DNA of 64,000 nt from Euonymus europaeus (lineage: Eukaryota; Streptophyta; Magnoliopsida; Celastrales; Celastraceae). This document shows, piece after piece, positions 1 through 12,600 of the stretch. A program made the translations under genes and the position numbers. Position 1 is the first letter of the stretch. Every line of letters begins with the position of its first letter. A model generated the notes under the pieces. It was not told the origin of the DNA, did not search any database, and was given only the letters and a program-made list of their open reading frames with translations. Location: the NCBI GenBank assembly GCA_963580455.1, contig OY756958.1, forward strand, positions 3,608,501 through 3,672,500, written 5' to 3'.

Positions 1-713
1 TTTTCTCAGCCTCTTAAAATGAGAGGTTGAGAGATGTTCACTTATAAAAACACATTCCAACTCCCTCTCAACTCTCTCAATTCCAAGTAATAGTTTACTT
101 TTATGAATCTTTCCCAATCAAACACCTCCGAACCCAACCTCTCCCAACCCACAGCCTAAACATAGACTAGACTTTTTAACTTTTATAAACTCTACACAAT
201 GAGTTTAAATATTAAATCTTAATTTTATTTTAATTTTTTAAAAAATAATTTGTCATCTATTTAAAAAAAATTGTAACCCTCCCAAGTCCCAACTCTCAAC
301 GGCCAACTCCTTGAAAAGAGCATTTGTAGGACCACGCCACAATAGCATTGAATGTTTTCTTGTCTTTTGTCCACGCTCATGCTGTTTTTTTTCTTACGTT
401 CATTGAGTTTGAATGCTGACATCACTTTTGTCAAGAAAGCCCAGAACTTTTTTTGAGTCCGGTGTATTGACCTGGTATGGGCCGGATCAAATCTAGCAGC
501 CCAAAGTTAAGCCTAACCCAAAATTAAGATCAGGCCACGGGCCAAGTTCAATTGCCTTGCAACTTCTTTCAATCCTGCACTTTTTTTTCCCTGGGCTGAG
601 CAGGCCATCATCGGCCCATAATTACCTCGATTTTTGACAGTATCTTAAGATGTATAATAATAATCCATCTAATAATTACGAATTTTGCATTTTTTGTTTG
701 TTTTTGTTTTCAG
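1..713. other. Non-coding stretch left of the phytocyanin exon
   Basis: No exon is recognisable here. In particular I found no sequence for the signal peptide and first half of the plastocyanin-like domain that should precede the exon at 714. The segment is AT-rich and ends in a T-rich tract and an AG that form a plausible splice acceptor at 711-713. It may be the 3' part of a long intron whose first exon lies outside the window. Confidence 0.5.
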
Positions 714-1078
714 TGTTCGTGTACCATGTACAGTTTCACAATGTGATGAGAGTAACACACGACATGTACAAGACATGCAGTGCGTCGACACCATTGGAAA
801 CATACACTACTGGCAATGATTCCATCACTATCAAGACACGTGGCCACCACTTCTTCCTCTGTGGCACTCCTGGTCATTGCCAAGCAGGACAGAAGGTTGA
901 CATCAATGTACTCGACTCTACTGCATTGGCTCCAACTCCTGCTGTTAAACCATCTCCTGCAGTCCAATCACCTGGTCCGCCTACAAATAATGCTGCATAT
1001 TTGAATCCTTCGATGGCTTTTCTTCTTCACAAACTTGGTTTTGCTGTCTTTGTCATCATTGCATGTGCTTTTGTTTGA
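714..1078 (+). CDS. Phytocyanin (early nodulin-like/stellacyanin-type), second exon only
   Basis: This is the C-terminal half of a plant blue-copper phytocyanin, a small extracellular, usually GPI-anchored protein. The exon begins after a T-rich acceptor and encodes FHNVMRV (first copper His), then TYTTGNDSITIKTRGHHFF and the LCGTPGHCQAGQK block, which carries the Cys and second His ligands. The axial position is Gln (GQK), as in stellacyanins, rather than the Met of plantacyanins. A Pro-rich linker follows, then a hydrophobic C-terminal tail of about 20 residues ending at the stop, which fits a GPI-anchor signal. Two-exon structure is normal for this family and the split falls at the expected place. 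The first exon, with the signal peptide, is not visible within the 713 bases upstream, so this is a long-intron gene cut by the window edge or an orphan exon. The in-frame ATG at 650 lies in the presumed intron and is not a credible start. Confidence 0.75.
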
Positions 1079-1592
1079 TCAAGTGTTGTTAATTAATTAA
1101 GCTTTAGTTTTTTGTACTAAGAGTCATATAATTCTGCCATAATTGTATAGGTGTCTCAACTGTTTTGTTTTTTGAACTTCAAATAATGCAATTAATTACG
1201 AATATTAATCATCCTGTACTTCCTTTATAATTTTTGTCCTCCAGTAATACTAGGAATCTCTGTAAAAATATCTCAAAAGCATCCCAACAATGTTGAAAAT
1301 TTATTTATTAGATATGAAGACATGATAACAAAAAATTCATTAAAAATTAATCACATCTAATGAATTAGTGTTAGACAAGTGCTTTAAGATGTTTATCATT
1401 GGAATCTTCAGTCCATTTATATTTCTCAAAGCTGGATTATAAAAAATCATATCCTATAAATAATTAGGATCACCCTTTTCAATAGGGAGAGGGTTCGAAT
1501 CCCTCATCTCCAATTCCCGACTCAAAAAAAAAAAAAAAAAAAAAACAATAAGTGTAAACGATTCCCTTAACTACTGTTTGAACAACTGAGTT
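1079..1592. repeat. Intergenic with SINE-like 3' end (about 1466-1546)
   Basis: The convergent intergenic gap between the phytocyanin exon and the sugar transporter. At 1491-1502 there is a tRNA-like B box (GGTTCGAATCC) followed within 25 bases by a run of about 22 A at 1524-1546, as in tRNA-derived SINEs. No clear A box is seen, so the element would be 5'-truncated. Nothing else is recognised. Confidence 0.4.
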
Positions 1593-3720
1593 CTAAGCTT
1601 GAGGTCTTAGCTTAATATCTTCATCCATGAATTTCTTCCAGACAGGATGATTCTTCCAAACCCTTTCGGCCATCAAATCAATCGGCACGCCCTTCGTCTC
1701 CGGCAGGAGAAACACAACAAACAGTCCCATAACCAGTATCCAAGCAGCAAAGAAGAAGAAGATAGCGGCACGCATATGGCACAACATTGATAAGAAAGCC
1801 TGTGCTATGATAAAAGTGAAGAGCATGTTAGAGCTAACAGCAAATGCAAACCCTGCAGTTCTTGTCTCCAATGGGAAAGTTTCACTTGGTATCAGCCAAC
1901 CAAGAGGACCCCAAGACCAGGCAAACGACATCACAAACAGGCATACCAGCACCACCACAATTCCTGCTTCTGCTTTACCAAGATTGCCTGTAGGTTTCAA
2001 GTCAGCAAGCAAAATCCCCCCAATTGCAGCCTGCATCGAAATCGAGCACACGACATTGTCAATATTGTTAATTGGTGTGAAAATACAGTTTATCCCTAAA
2101 ATTGAATTCATTGTGGCATTTTATCGAATACCTGACAGATGAACATCTGAACACAAGCTTGAAGAAGCAATTTTCTCCTCCCGAACTTATCTACAGCGTA
2201 GATGGAGACTAATGTGCTGAAAACATTCACTAGTCCAGTAATAACAGAAGACAACAATGAAGCATCATTCTTGAACCCAACAGTCTGGAACAGAACTGGA
2301 GCATAGAACATGATTGCATTGATTCCAGTAAACTGTTGAAAAACCTGAAGAGCAATGCCGATAATCAGTGGCGGCATGCTTGATTTCTTGAAAAGCTTCT
2401 TCATTGGATGCTTGACTTGCTTAGCCATATCTCTAGCCATTCTAATTTGCTCGAGCTCTTCATCAACAACTTCAACACCTCTAATCTTCTTTAGTACTTT
2501 TTGGCCTTCATCATCTTTTCCGCGCTCGATCAAGCTTGTCGGTGTCTCCATGATGATAAAGGACCCTATGAAGAGTACAAGAGCTGGAACACCTGCAAGA
2601 CCCAATGAAATTCTCCATCCATATGGATGAACCTTTGAACTTCCATAGTTTATCAAGTTTGCTATAAGAATCCCTATTGTTACAAACAATTGGAAGAGAA
2701 TGTTCACCGCTCCGCGATGCTGAACCGGCGCTATCTCTGACAAAAACAGAGGAACAGTCTGCAAATATCCCAAAAGAAGAAAATCAAAACCCTAATGAAA
2801 ATGTAATGGAAATAATACATGGAGTAATGAATGGAATATTGATACCTCATTGCCGGATCCGACACCGAAGCCGAGAAGGATCCTGCCTAGAATGAGCATC
2901 CACATGGTATGAGCACCGGCACTTAAGCCAGCACCAGCAAGGAAGAACAAAGAGGCTAATAGAATGGTGGGTTTTCGACCAAATTTGGAGCAAAGCTTTG
3001 ATGCAACAAAGCTCCAAAAAAGAGCGGCGAGGTACAATGAAGATGTGAAAAGCTGAACCAATTGGTCATCATATTTGCAGTAATTGTCTTCTTTGGCATG
3101 GAGCTTTCTTTCATGGACAGCAGGAAAGAATTTGATCAAGAAGTCATCCATGGCTGTCACACCACCTACAAAAATAATACAGAAAAAAAAACCACAAAAG
3201 AAGTCATCCATGGCTGTCTAAGAACTATTATTTTTTGAACAATATGAAACACTCATCTTCATCAAACAATACTAGTAACTGAAATACTCCCAGTAAATAG
3301 ATACAACTAATACAAAATAGCGTGTTCATATATGGCATATAATACACATCAATCAATCATGTATGTGTAGTTCAAAAGGCAATTATCCGGTCTCATTCTT
3401 GATTATCAAAAAGAATAGTCGAAAAGATAAATTTATGTGGTCTCGTTCTCGATTATAAAAAAAAATCACACGTGTAGAATCGACTATATGCACAACAGAT
3501 TTAGATCTGATCAAAAGAACAAAAGAAAAAACAGGCAAAATAGTGATATGAGATCGATGTAAGATCAATATCATAAAATTGTGAAGAAAAATCAGATACC
3601 TGAAATCCCAATATCATAACCAAACATTAGGCCTCCAAAGGCCGCAAGAATCCAACAGAACACCACATAAGCAGTCATTCTAGATTTGTAATTCGCTCCT
3701 CCATTAACAATCTCTACCAT
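1593..3720 (-). CDS. STP-type monosaccharide/H+ symporter, 4 exons, intact
   Basis: A major facilitator superfamily sugar transporter that imports hexoses with protons at the plasma membrane. Exons on the minus strand are 3720-3600, 3165-2846, 2758-2132 and 2030-1593; all introns are GT-AG and the joined CDS of 1506 bases encodes 501 residues, close to the usual STP length of about 510-520. Visible motifs in order: GGLMFGYDIGISGGVTAM across the first splice; NYCKYDDQLVQLFTSSLY (the lid-region Cys of STPs); GRILLGFGVGSGNETVP; a divergent PESPR-type motif (ETPTSLIERG); QQFTGINAIMFYAPV (sugar-binding helix 7); DKFGRRKLLL; PSETFPLETRTAG; SMLCHM, carrying the second conserved Cys; and the terminal LPETKGVPID. 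The start chosen is the ATG giving MVEIVNGG, the typical STP N-terminus; an in-frame upstream ATG at 3783 would add 21 atypical residues. Substrate preference within the family cannot be read from the sequence. Confidence 0.9.
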
Positions 3721-4534
3721 CTTTGACTCTACAATGTGTCTTCTACTACCCCAAACAGAAACCAAAACTCGTAAGCAAACCAAACAAGATCGTACTAAAT
3801 TCTCACAAATACTATTTGAAGAGTGTGGTCTACTTATACAGCTATATATACATAACTTGAAGAGGATTAGGGTTGTAATTAAGTCATAATATGTCGAAGA
3901 TAAGGACTGAAAATATCATTAATACTGAATCTTGGAATTCATAAATATACAGAAACATGTTTTACGAGGCAATCGATTAGTATTAGGTTACCTTATCCAT
4001 CAGAATTTTCTTTTCAATTAGGTTTTCTTGAATTCCATGTGACCCTAATCTACATTTTTAATCTCTGATAAAATCATAATTTCCAATAAAGCATGTATTT
4101 ATGATTATGATGATGATTATTGTTTAAGAAATTAAGTAATTAGAGGCAAATTAAATCCAAGTCCAGTGTATCTCGGAGACTGGTGTAAACATATTCATTA
4201 CTGCTTTAGAATTGGAAATAATCTTCTAATTTCTTTTACAACCACAAAATATTCTCCACCGACTTTGTGAATTCAGATATTAATTTGCCAATCCTTCTTA
4301 TCTTATGTGGACGAATATTGCTGAAAAAAGAAGTTTGCACTTCACAAATGACCCTCTCTATTCAGACCCTAATTATTATTAGCATTAACTTTGCACATTA
4401 AACCCTTTATTTTATTCGCACATTCTCCCTAAATAAAAAATATTTTCGTGAATATTTATGTAACACAATAAATTTAGTAAGAAAAATGGTGCAGATTCCC
4501 AATTTATTACTCCATTTTATCCACGTGTGAAATA
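3721..4534. other. Upstream region of the sugar transporter
   Basis: AT-rich promoter and intergenic DNA. No ORF or repeat is recognised apart from the TATA-like box listed separately. Confidence 0.5.
3843..3850 (-). promoter_or_regulatory. Putative TATA box of the sugar transporter
   Basis: TATATATA on the minus strand, about 125 bases upstream of the chosen ATG, a plausible distance for a plant core promoter with a 90-100 base leader. Position and composition only; no transcript evidence. Confidence 0.4.
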
Positions 4535-4784
4535 CTCCCTCTGTCCCATTTTAATTGTCCTTTATTCCTTTTTGAGATGTCCTAAAATGCATTTCCATTT
4601 CAATTAATGAAACTTATTTTTTCCCATTTTTTCTCATTTTACCCTTAACTTGAAAAACTCAACAATTAACTCAATAACCATGCACATTATAAATAAGGGT
4701 ATAAAGGTCAAATTGAAAGAGAATTAAATATTTTCTTAAACTGTGTGAAAAAGTGAAGGGAACATTAAAATGGAACAGAGGGAG
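4535..4784. mobile_element. Stowaway-type MITE (250 bp)
   Basis: The ends are inverted copies of CTCCCTCTGT / ACAGAGGGAG, flanked on both sides by TA (4533-4534 and 4785-4786), the Tc1/mariner target duplication. There is no coding capacity. The interior is closely related to the MITE cluster at 49.3-50.0 kb, so the same family has been active at least four times in this window. Confidence 0.85.
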
Positions 4785-5477
4785 TAGTCGTTAATTATGA
4801 ACACATGGGTCAAACACCCTTAGTGTTTTGAACGAGGAAAAAGGAGAAATGATAAGAAAAACTCATTAAAGAGAAGGAAATAGAATAGAAGGTATAATAA
4901 GAAAATAAGATAAAAGAAAGGGGAAAATTAATGAAAACCTTCCAACTAATTTTTTTGATCCAATAAGGACATTTCAATTAGTTTTGTTCCATAAGGTCTG
5001 CCAAGTTAAGTTTTTTTTTAAGGGAAATTTTTTTATAAACATTTATTTTATTGACATAAATACTCTCATCTTTCTCATCTTTCAAATTTGACAAACAAAT
5101 CGAATATTCCTTCTCTGGTGATTGTTCCAGCAGTCAATAGGTGAGTGTGTTCCTAAGTATGGGTTACACTCTCTTGGCAGTTACTTGCAACGATATTGCC
5201 TACGGTGACTGGATCAGACACTTTTCTTCATAATTGACCACGACTTTAAGGCCAAAATCTAGTGAAAACAGTAGCTGATCATGGTGAAGAATGATGCTTG
5301 GGGATTGATCATGATGCTCTGGCGCTTCTTTTTGGTTGGTCGATGACCTTGATTGGTGGTCGGATGACAGTGGTCCACCATACCCACGAATTTACATCAT
5401 ATGTTATCTGTTTTCATTTAGTAATATTGTCACAATGAAGGTTAACACACAAATTTTTTATTTAAACATATATAATA
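4785..5477. other. Intergenic, nothing recognised
   Basis: AT-rich DNA without recognisable genes. The segment 5200-5400 has the same TTGGTGGTCGGATGACAG-like phrasing as the repeat array that follows and may be a decayed further unit. Confidence 0.4.
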
Positions 5478-6330
5478 TTAGCAGATCTGAAACAAATATA
5501 TAATAACTGCATATATAAATGTAGAACAATTTCACTCATTTTACCTAATTGAGGTCCAAATCTGATGCGCCTTGGTCTAAGGAGTTGATGGTCACCGACG
5601 TTGGTTGGATTGGTCGGATCGAACTCTTTTTCAAATGGTGACCTTGATTTCATGAAATTTTTTGGCAACTTACGTGATAATTGACGGTTGGTCATGATTG
5701 GGCTTTTGTCGGGATGACCTAAAGCTTTATTTTGGTACTTCGTTCGTCGAAAATAGTGGTCGAAGATATAATATCAGCATATCTGAAATGGATATAATAT
5801 CTACAGAGATATCATATAATTGGATCTAAATAAGATTTCACATAATCATATCTAAATCCAGAATGATTTTCACTCATTTGACCTTATCGAGGTCCAATTC
5901 TGATGCGCCTTGGTCGGAGGAGTTGATTGGTGGTATTGATCGTCATTGGCAGGATTGATCGGATCAAACTCTTTTTCAAATGGTGACTTTGATTTCATGA
6001 AAAAATTTCGATGACTGAAGTGATAATCCACGATTGGCGATTATTGGGCTTTTGTCGAGGTGACCTAAAGTTTCATTTTGGTACTTTGTTCGCTGAAAAA
6101 AGTGGTCAAAGATATAATATCAGTATATCTGAAACATATATAATATCCACAGATTCGAAACATATATCATATAATCCTATTTAAATCTAGAATGATTTTC
6201 ACTAACTTTACCTGATCGAGTTCCAAATATGACGCATTGGTGTTGATGGTCCCCGACATTGGCCAAATTAGTCATATCGAATTCTTTTTCAAATGGAAAC
6301 CTTGATTTGATGAAGATTTTTCATGAAGAT
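5478..6330. repeat. Tandem repeat, unit about 329-338 bp, about 2.5 copies
   Basis: Anchor phrases recur in the same order: TTCACTCATT (5531, 5869; TTCACTAACT at 6198), GATGCGCCTTGGTC, CTCTTTTTCAAATGG and TGATTTCATGAA, giving periods of 338 and 329 bases. The array starts with the tail of a preceding unit at 5478 and ends part-way through a unit near 6330. The units have diverged by substitutions and small indels and have no shared ORF. It could be a short satellite block or a tandemly duplicated piece of a transposon. Confidence 0.8.
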
Positions 6331-7206
6331 TTACAAGTCAAATTCAAAGTTTATTGTTGAGCCACCTCGAGTTTGGATTGTTCGCAAATTATGATGATAT
6401 GTTTGTTTTAGCTTATCTTCTTTCATTTTTATTGAACTCTACTGTTTTTTTTAATAAAGAGCCATTGGATTCTGGTTTTCTATTGGAATACTGCAAGTAT
6501 GATATTGTGACAGTTTATTCGCAATACTTTGCAGTTGTGCTCCAACCTCCCTGTATGGTTTTATGTGAAAACTTGCTATATTTTTGCATTTTGATGTACC
6601 ATTAATACAATTTCAAGTACACTTCGTACAAACTCCAACATGGGGATCTATGCATAGAGAGGATATTGGAAAGACAATAAAAAGGAGGAATAGCTCAGCC
6701 TCGTTCCTTCTCTAACTCCATCCCCAAGTATGCATTAATTCAACTGCTTGTTCTCGTTGTGCAACACTTTAGTTTTTTTGGCTTCTTGTGATTGGATTTT
6801 ATCATATCTACTACTGATTTATCGAAAATTTTGATAAAATTGGGATATGGTGGTTGTTGATTTGATTATGTGGAAAGATGTAACAAAATCAAGTCTTTGG
6901 TTTGGTTTTGGAGGTCTATGTTTCTGGTTTTGCACAAGGAATGAACTTTAGGTGTGCATCTTTTTATCATTCTCAATCCATTTGATATTGCTTTGTATTT
7001 TTATGAAGATATCTAATACTTCTTACTATCTTGTTTCAAGTATTTTTTTTCCTGCAATCTCTCAACTTGGTCTATTGTTTCTAGATGTATCATTCTTCTC
7101 CATTTCAATTTGTCAAAGATTATCATGTTATTGCTGTGATAGCATGTTACATATGCAAGACTCAGAAATGGTAGATTTCACTCTCCCAAGACTACACTAT
7201 TGCTAT
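6331..7206. other. Intergenic, no supported gene
   Basis: Short open frames (for example 6354-6605 and 6952-7260) are T-rich and low in complexity, and I recognise no domain in them. No repeat structure is evident. Confidence 0.4.
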
Positions 7207-7302
7207 CACCAGCAAGAACTGCAATACCAAATATCATTACTGCTAAGGAATAAAACATAACCTGAAAATTTGAAGTAAAAAAGAAGATTATGACTCTTCA
7301 GT
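7207..7302 (-). pseudogene. Duplicated fragment of the CLC-d gene (exon 14 start plus intron)
   Basis: This 96-base segment aligns without gaps to 22858-22953 in the intact CLC-d gene of this window, with 83 of 96 bases identical by eye. It carries the first 55 bases of exon 14 ([18 protein letters not shown] region), the splice acceptor and about 40 bases of the preceding intron. Because intron sequence is included, it was copied at the DNA level (or from unspliced RNA), not from mature mRNA. It lies in the same orientation as the other gene fragments to its right. Confidence 0.8.
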
Positions 7303-7440
7303 TGCCCCCTTTAAATTTCTCCCAGGTGCACTCATAGGGAAATAATGGCCACAAATTTTGCTCCTCCTTGGTAATAACTACCATGTAATATTCTCTAAAA
7401 AATAGTCAAGATGTACGTACACCTATATTTAGCAACATCG

Positions 7441-7660
7441 TCAATGAACATCAGTGTAGAGTGGCCAGTTCTCTAGGTCAACAGCCCATTGATAAACGAA
7501 AGTGCAGCCATGAATGGGTTTCTCTATGGTAATGCGATGTAGCTTAATTTGATTTGGATCCGACACTTGTGCCATCTCCATCGCCCAAGAAATGTAGATT
7601 GTTTCAGCTAGGCTCGATGGTAATGCGATGTAAGTGAGACTGTCCATATTGCATTTGCTC
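7441..7660 (-). other. Unrecognised open segment within the gene-fragment patchwork
   Basis: The minus strand is open for about 68 codons (SLAETIYISWAMEMAQ ... VYQWAVDLENWPLYTDVH). I do not recognise the family. A 14-base phrase (GGTAATGCGATGTA on plus) occurs twice, at about 7529 and 7619, so this part has an internal duplication of the kind produced by template switching. It sits between the CLC-d and MDHAR fragments and may be another captured exon. Confidence 0.35.
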
Positions 7661-7667
7661 CAAGCTT

Positions 7668-8455
<788 letters not shown>

Positions 8456-8461
8456 AAAAAC

Positions 8462-9118
8462 TTATTCTCTTAGAAGTTTCAATATGGACATGCAGTTCTC
8501 ACAAATTGTTTCACTAGTTTTCGCTGCTGTCACAAGATCAGAAACAAATCTCTTCCCTCTAATTGGCCAAACATGCTTCAAAGGTTGTCGGTGTGCTGAA
8601 AACCTTGTAGTTGGAACTACCAAAAACAAATCATATGTGCAGATCCCAGGATCAAAAGTGAGGGTTAAAAGTCCTCTTTCACCCATTGGTGGCACAGATT
8701 CCATAAGAGACATGGTAGAAAGTTTCATATCTAGTTGAGGCAATTCATCAAACACCATGTGCACACAAGTAAGCAACTCAATAGTCTCCTCTGTAGATAT
8801 TATTTCTGCAATGGCGTCGACCTCGCTCCTTATGGCTGAAATCTTCTTCACTCTCTTCCTCGCCATGAATCCTCTAAACACCTTTTGAATCGTCAACACC
8901 GAATTGGATCTACTTCGTTCCGACCTAACGAATTGGTCCGGAATTGGAATAAGCTTAGGAGACCACGCCTTATGGTGCTTCACCAGAATCCCCCGCACAT
9001 CTCTCACCCTTGGTGAGAACCAATCTCTATGGAAAAGTGGACTCTCTATTATCTGAATAGATTTTGCGCTCTCTGATAGTGATATCTTGTTTTCTTGTTG
9101 TCTACGTGGATCCTCCAA
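8462..9118 (-). pseudogene. IQ-motif / BAG5-like fragment, chimeric tail
   Basis: A 218-codon open frame. Residues about 38-115 (RDVRGILVKHHKAWSP, then an IQ motif VLTIQKVFRGFMARKRVKK and IRSEVDAIAEIISTEETIELL) match the calmodulin-binding IQ region and the first BAG helix of plant BAG5-like co-chaperone regulators. The BAG domain then stops abruptly and the remaining 100 residues (SVPPMGERGLLTLTFDPG onward) are not BAG-like and not recognised. The N-terminal edge joins a retrotransposon gag sequence. I read it as a captured fragment in a chimera and not as a gene; an intact start and normal partners are lacking. Confidence 0.6.
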
Positions 9119-9261
9119 AATCTCGGGGCTAGGCTCCTCTCCATAAAATTTAGGGAAGTCCAGTTTATGCTCTTTAATCCCACCGATTCCTTGGTCCAGA
9201 TCTTTATCCCTTCACTGGTCTGGCCTACCTCTAGGATTATCTTGGATTAGTGATTCCATGG
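9119..9261 (-). pseudogene. Older Ty3-type gag, downstream half, split by the chromovirus
   Basis: The minus strand reads HKLDFPKFYGEEPSPEI, the conserved gag block (compare LDFPKFSGDDPVAW in the chromovirus at 13.9 kb). An in-frame stop lies upstream of it. Together with 14556-14783 it forms one older gag gene that was interrupted when the chromovirus inserted; the 5-bp duplication CATGG (9257-9261 and 14556-14560) marks the break. After the gag block the sequence runs straight into the BAG-like fragment. Confidence 0.65.
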
Positions 9262-9619
9262 TGTTACACACCTCAGTATAACAACTCCAACACCAAGTCG
9301 CAACAGAGGACAAGGAAACAAATAAGCGAACAGCTGAAAGATGCTTCTTTTATATAGGAGGACTGATACAATATTACAGTGAAGGTTCGGTTGATATGGC
9401 CAAAATACAGACAAAGAAGATATGGCCAGCTTCGAGAGTGGCGGATCTCCAATGAACTTACAAGTTCCAGAATTCAACAACAACCCTAAAATTTACCACA
9501 CCATCCAAAATAAGACAGCACTAGAGAAATCTTAACCATCCAAAATCTAGTCCATCTAACGGATAATACAAAAAGTGGACCATAAATGAAACGGCACCGC
9601 ATTGAGAGAGATTGTGACA
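9262..9619 (-). repeat. 3' LTR of the chromovirus
   Basis: 358 bp, begins TGTTACACAC and ends TTGTGACA in plus orientation. A TATATAAA box lies on the minus strand at about 9348-9355, the likely promoter of the transcribed copy. It differs from the other LTR at three substitutions (T/C in GGTTCGGT, G/A in TTCCAGAA, G/A in AAAAGTGG). Confidence 0.95.
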
Positions 9620-9634
9620 ATACCCTCCCCATCA
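9620..9634 (-). other. Polypurine tract of the chromovirus
   Basis: The minus strand reads TGATGGGGAGGGTAT directly before the 3' LTR, the expected plus-strand priming site. The TGA is also the pol stop codon. Confidence 0.8.
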
Positions 9635-12600
9635 AAAGACCTTGCCCACAAGGTCGGGGTACTGATCAACCAAGTGTGTATATGGCATCCAAGTAGCTTC
9701 AGCCGCATCTTGACCCTGCCATTTAATCAACAATTCAGCAGCTGGATGATCACCCTTCCTGATCAAACGTCTGTCCAGAACTACCTCCGGCAAAGGCAAA
9801 GGCTGGCCCTCCGAATTAATAGGAGGCAAGGTAGCAGATAGGAGAGGAGTTTTTCCCAAGTGACGCTTGAGCTGGGACACATGAAACACAGGATGGATTT
9901 GCGAGGAGGACGGAAGATCAAGGTGATAAGCCACTGACCCTATCTTCTTCAATACAGCAAAAGGACCATAATACCTGGCTGCAAGTTTTAAATTTTGGCG
10001 CTGAGCAACCGTGACTTGCCGATATGGTTGGAGCTTCAAATATACCAAGTCACCCACTTCAAATGAAAGAGGCGTACGCTTTTTGTCAGCGAAACGTTTC
10101 ATTGAGTTGCGGCTTTTAGTAAGGTTGGTATGAAGGATGCTCATGATTTCCTCCCGTGATCGCAGATATGAATCAACTGTCTCAATGGAGGTGGTGCCAG
10201 GAATATAATCGCATAAACGGGGAGGTGGCCTGCCGTAAACTACTTCAAAGGGTGTCAACTTTGTACTAGCATGCATACTCGTGTTGTAACAATACTCCGC
10301 CAATGGAAGCCATTTTAACCAAGCTTTAGGTTGGGTACCCACAAAACAGCGAAGATACTGTTCCAGTGCTTTGTTGACAGCTTCGGTCTGGCCGTCGCTC
10401 TGCGGGTGATAGCTTGTGGAAAAATTTAACCTGGTGCCTTGCAAAGCAAAAAATTTGGTCCAAAATGCACTTGTAAAGATGGTATCACGGTCAGTCACCA
10501 TTGATTCTGGAATTCCATGCAAACGAAAAATATTATCAAGAAATACTTGGGCCACTGAAGCTGCTGTATATGGGTGAGAGAGAGCTAGGAAATGAGCATA
10601 CTTCGAAAGCCGATCAACCACCACTAGAACCACCGACTTCCCTGAAGAAACCGGAAGACCTTCGACAAAATCCAGACTAATATCAGCCCATAACTTAGAT
10701 GGAATTGGGAGTGGCTGGAGCAATCCATATTGTTGCGCATTGATGTATTTTGTTGTCTGACAAACTTCGCATTGTTTGATGAATTCCTTAACTGCAGTCT
10801 TGAGGCCGGGCCAAAAAAATTCTTTCCGAGCCTTGTGGATTGTTTTATCATACCCCGGATGCCCGGCCAATGAAGAACTATGAGCATATTGAAGAATTTT
10901 GGCTCGAACATCAGCTTGATCACCCACAACCATACGATTTTTATAGAACAATATGTCATTGCGCAAGCTGAATTTTGGACAAGCAGAAGGATCCGCTGTG
11001 AGCTGAGATATTAATTGTTGAACCCAAGGGTCACCTGCATAAGAGAGTTTGATGTCAGCACACAAATTCAAAGTGGGGATAGTAATGGCACAAAGGTGAG
11101 GTCCAGCTCGGGTTGAATCCTCCTGTTGGCGAGAGAGAGCATCCGCCACAATATTTTCCTTGCCCTGTTTATATTCCACCGAAAAATCATAGCCGAACAA
11201 TTTGCTAAGCCATTTTTGCTGAGAAGGAGTGCCAATTTGCTGCTCCAAAAGGAATTTCAAACTATAGTGATCAGTCCTCACAGTGAATGTATGCCCCAAT
11301 AAATAGGCGCGCCACCTCTTTATGGAAGACACCAGTGCGTAGAGTTCCTTCTCATAAGTGGACAAATTCAAGGCTCGCCCTTTTAGAGTTGCGCTGAAAT
11401 ATGATATAGGCTTATTATTCTGTAATAACACTGCTCCCACGCCACTACCCGATGCGTCACACTCAATAATAAAGGGCTGAGTAAAGTTTGGAAGGGCCAA
11501 CACTGGAGCTGTGACAGCGGCCATCTTGAGGGCTGTGAAAGCTGCCTCTGCAGTAGGACTCCATTCAAAAGCATCCTTCATGAGCAGCTGATACAAGGGG
11601 GCAACAATGGTGCCATAGTTTTTGATGAATTTTCGATAATAACCCGTTAATCCGAGGAACCCACGCAAAGCTTTAACGGAACGAGGAACTGGCCACTTGT
11701 CCATAGCCTCCGTCTTGGCTGGGTCGGTGCGAACACCATGAGAATCGATGATATGACCCAAGTAACTTACCTCTGGGACACCAAAGCTGCACTTTGAACT
11801 TTTAGCAAAGAGCTGGTGACACTGTAATAATTCTAAGACTTGAGATAGGTGAATTAAATGCTCCTCTTTTGATCGACTATACACAAGGATGTCGTCAAAA
11901 AAAACAAGGACAAATTTCCGAAGGAACCCCTTGAAGATATTATTCATCAAGCTCTGGAAGGTGGAAGGGGCATTAGTGAGTCCAAAGGGCATTACGAGGA
12001 ATTCATAATGGCCCTCATGTGTCCGAAAGGCAGTTTTTGATATATCCTCTTCGACAACCCGGATTTGGTGGTACCCCGAGCGCAAATCCAGCTTTGAAAA
12101 TATAGTGGCCCCATGTAATTCGTCTAAAAGTTCATCAATGAGAGGCATAAGGAACCGGTCTTTAATGGTAGCCTTGTTCAAGGCCCGATAATCGACGCAC
12201 ATCCGCCATGTGCCATCAGCCTTGCGCACAAGAAGGACCGGCGAAGAGAATGGACTCACACTATTGCGGATGACACCCGAGTGCAGCAGATCGTGGACTA
12301 TCTTTTCTATTTCAGCTTTTTGATAGTGTGGGTACCGGTAAGGTCGCACGTTGACTGGTGGAGTACCCTCCTGTAAGATAATACGGTGGTCATGTGTTCT
12401 GCTGGGAGGTAAACCTTCTGGCGCTGCAAAAACAACAGCATATTTAGCCAATAATGCTGTTATTTCGGGGTCCTGGGACTGTGGAATTAAGGGCGAAGTA
12501 GCTTCAAGGTACTGCACTAGCACCCCATGTCTATCCAGCCCTTGGAGGTGGTTGGAGCCGGTTAGAGAAACAAGAGCCGGAGAAGCTGGCTGTAGCCCCA

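Noticed and set aside
8484..8738. Plus-strand frame of 84 codons over the BAG-like fragment
   Set aside because: No domain; the minus-strand reading has recognisable IQ and BAG blocks.
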